NCBI GenBank assembly: GCA_944376605.1
Contig: CALWDE010000002.1
Location: 86,645 to 150,644, forward strand
Reading direction: 5' to 3'
From: an uncultured Bacilli bacterium
Lineage (GTDB): Bacteria; Bacillota_I; Bacilli_A; RFN20; CAG-826
Length of the DNA stretch: 64,000 nt
Within the stretch, counting starts at the first letter, position 1. Every line of letters starts with the position of its first letter. The notes beneath the pieces were generated by a model, which saw only the letters and a list, made by a program, of their open reading frames with translations, did no database searches and had not been told where the DNA came from. This document shows, one piece after another, positions 63,203 to 64,000 of the stretch. A program made the position numbers and the translations under genes.

Positions 63203-63624
63203 GTTATTTGTAAGACTTTTCGGTAAGCGTAAATGATTTGTTCTACTTTTGGAAAGTATTAAAACTCTTTCTTTTCCTTCGAATAGGCGGGGATAAGTTA
63301 CTTTATCGTTCGGTTTGTTTAGAATTATGCTGCAAAAAGAGGCGATTCGAAAATCTAATTTGGATGTAGATAGTCCTTTTCAGAATATAGTTTGTTTTAA
63401 AATTTTATAAAAGAAACGTTCAGCGCAGATATTTTAAAAAGACATTCCGATGGGCGCCTACAATCTATGCTAATTTATTTAATGTTTCTTGTAGCAATTA
63501 TTCGTTTATTAAAAGACCAGATCTTGTCTATAAATAGAAGGAGATTTAACTAAGCCAAAAAGCATGGGCTTTTTCAAAATTTCGATTGCAGGGAAGAGAG
63601 AAGGTCTATATACTTTTGCATCGC
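63203..63624. other. Gene-poor stretch between two tRNA genes
   Basis: About 420 AT-rich bases with no open frame I would trust. An AGAAGGAG sequence near 63537 is not followed by a usable start codon. An imperfect hairpin (AGCC/GGCT with a T-run near 63553-63575) may be a terminator relic. It could be a decayed gene. Confidence 0.3.
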
Positions 63625-63702
63625 CGGGATGTAGCGCAGCTTGGTTAACGCGTCTGCTTTGGGAGCAGAAGATCGCGGGTTCGAATCCCACCATCCCGAC
63701 CA
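63625..63702 (+). tRNA. tRNA-Pro (anticodon TGG)
   Basis: Acceptor CGGGATG/CATCCCG, anticodon stem TCTGC/GCAGA around TTTGGGA, T arm with TTCGAAT, discriminator A and encoded CCA. Confidence 0.95.
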
Positions 63703-63739
63703 CAATTTGTACGACATGTCTGATACAAACTTAGAACTT

Positions 63740-63886
63740 CTAAGGGTGTGCAGACTTTTTTCTTTTATCTCTCCAAGATCTTAATGTATAGCGATTAATT
63801 CCTAATGCTCTTGCAGTCTTAGATAATTGTCCACCATAGGTATCTAATAAAGTTAATGCTTTTTCAATTTCTTCTATTCTGTGCAT
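63740..63886 (-). CDS. 48-residue transposase-type HTH remnant
   Basis: A short frame whose first 45 residues look like the N-terminal helix-turn-helix of a transposase: ALTLLDTYGGQLSKTARALG then INRYTLRSWRDKRKKS. AAAGGAC precedes the ATG at 63886. The frame runs through the left inverted repeat of the element at 63744 and ends just outside it, so the protein is truncated. A full transposase is not encoded. Confidence 0.55.
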   Translation of the reverse strand: MHRIEEIEKALTLLDTYGGQLSKTARALGINRYTLRSWRDKRKKSAHP

Positions 63887-63928
63887 ACTTGTCCTTTCTA
63901 TTTAGTCCAAGTTTTTGTCTGCACTCCC
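63744..63928 (-). mobile_element. 185-bp internally deleted insertion element (mini-IS)
   Basis: GGGTGTGCAGAC (63744-63755) and GTCTGCACTCCC (63917-63928) are inverted copies, 11 of 12 bases matching, followed by T- or A-rich bases on the inside. They bracket a transposase helix-turn-helix frame with no catalytic part. No clear target-site duplication is seen. It sits 41 bases after tRNA-Pro. The family is uncertain. Confidence 0.6.
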
Positions 63929-64000
63929 ATTTGGCAGTTTTTATAATGCCACTAACATGCGAGAATAGTTTAATCTTTGCGAGAATAGAATTTGCTTAAA

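Noticed and set aside
62893..63213. Open frame across tRNA-Arg(ACG) with a LVAQLDRVSDYESEGRG segment
   Set aside because: It is translated from the tRNA gene itself, a well-known false protein in annotations.
63509..63703. Minus-strand frame starting MVGMVGFEPAIF over tRNA-Pro
   Set aside because: It is the antisense reading of the tRNA, another familiar annotation artefact.
1..64000. CRISPR array or rRNA operon
   Set aside because: No regularly spaced repeats of CRISPR type and no rRNA signature sequence were found on either strand.

Overview
The window looks like a chromosomal segment of a low-GC, Gram-positive, fermentative bacterium, probably an uncultured gut member of the Bacilli (an Erysipelotrichales/RF39-like lineage; this is inference from gene style, not a database match). 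TGA acts as a stop and genes are tightly packed. Many lipoproteins have an LASC-type lipobox followed by a serine-rich linker. L-lactate dehydrogenase and a PPi-type phosphofructokinase point to anaerobic glycolysis. At least seven genes have a TANNNT -10 box ending 6 or 7 bases before the ATG and no room for a ribosome binding site, so leaderless transcription seems common here. There is no rRNA, CRISPR array or intact prophage.

Region 1 (about 1-20,110) is a carbohydrate locus. It has beta-phosphoglucomutase, an anchored beta-sandwich surface protein, a DeoR-type repressor, and then one long operon. The operon encodes four paralogous proteins of an unrecognised family (two lipoproteins, two without signal peptides), an SGNH esterase, a GH65 phosphorylase, a sugar ABC importer, and the L-rhamnose pathway (kinase, isomerase, aldolase) with its own ATPase. 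GH65, beta-PGM and rhamnose enzymes together suggest import of a glucosyl-rhamnose saccharide and phosphorolysis to beta-glucose-1-phosphate and rhamnose. Two dyads with a TGCGCA core flank the repressor gene and are candidate operators.

Region 2 (20,300-50,350) is mostly housekeeping and transport. It holds a CBS protein, an MFS carrier, XRE regulators, Tag and MutY DNA glycosylases, an Mrp ATPase, a metal permease, a zinc-ribbon/TIR protein, an amidohydrolase/kinase pair, PepT and PepC, an FtsX-type ABC exporter, LDH, a two-thioredoxin lipoprotein, a complete potABCD polyamine importer behind a structured GC-rich leader, and pfp.

Region 3 (50,400-52,950) is accessory DNA next to tRNA-Cys and tRNA-Arg: a DUF4143-type ATPase preceded by two imperfect direct repeats, and an orphan gene.

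Region 4 (53,080-62,970) is the most unusual part: a contiguous plus-strand lipid/glycan cluster. It contains a GT32 glycosyltransferase, a FakA-like fatty acid kinase, an acyl-adenylating enzyme with a C-terminal carrier domain that is broken by one extra A in an A7 tract, a PlsC acyltransferase fused to an LRAT/NlpC-P60-like domain, a DegV/FakB-like lipid-binding protein, an alpha/beta hydrolase with a cysteine at the nucleophile position, a small membrane protein, a diglucosyl/monogalactosyl-diacylglycerol-synthase-like glycosyltransferase, and a membrane GT2. I read it as a pathway that activates fatty acids and builds or remodels a membrane glycolipid. The window ends with tRNA-Arg, tRNA-Pro and a 185-bp internally deleted insertion element.
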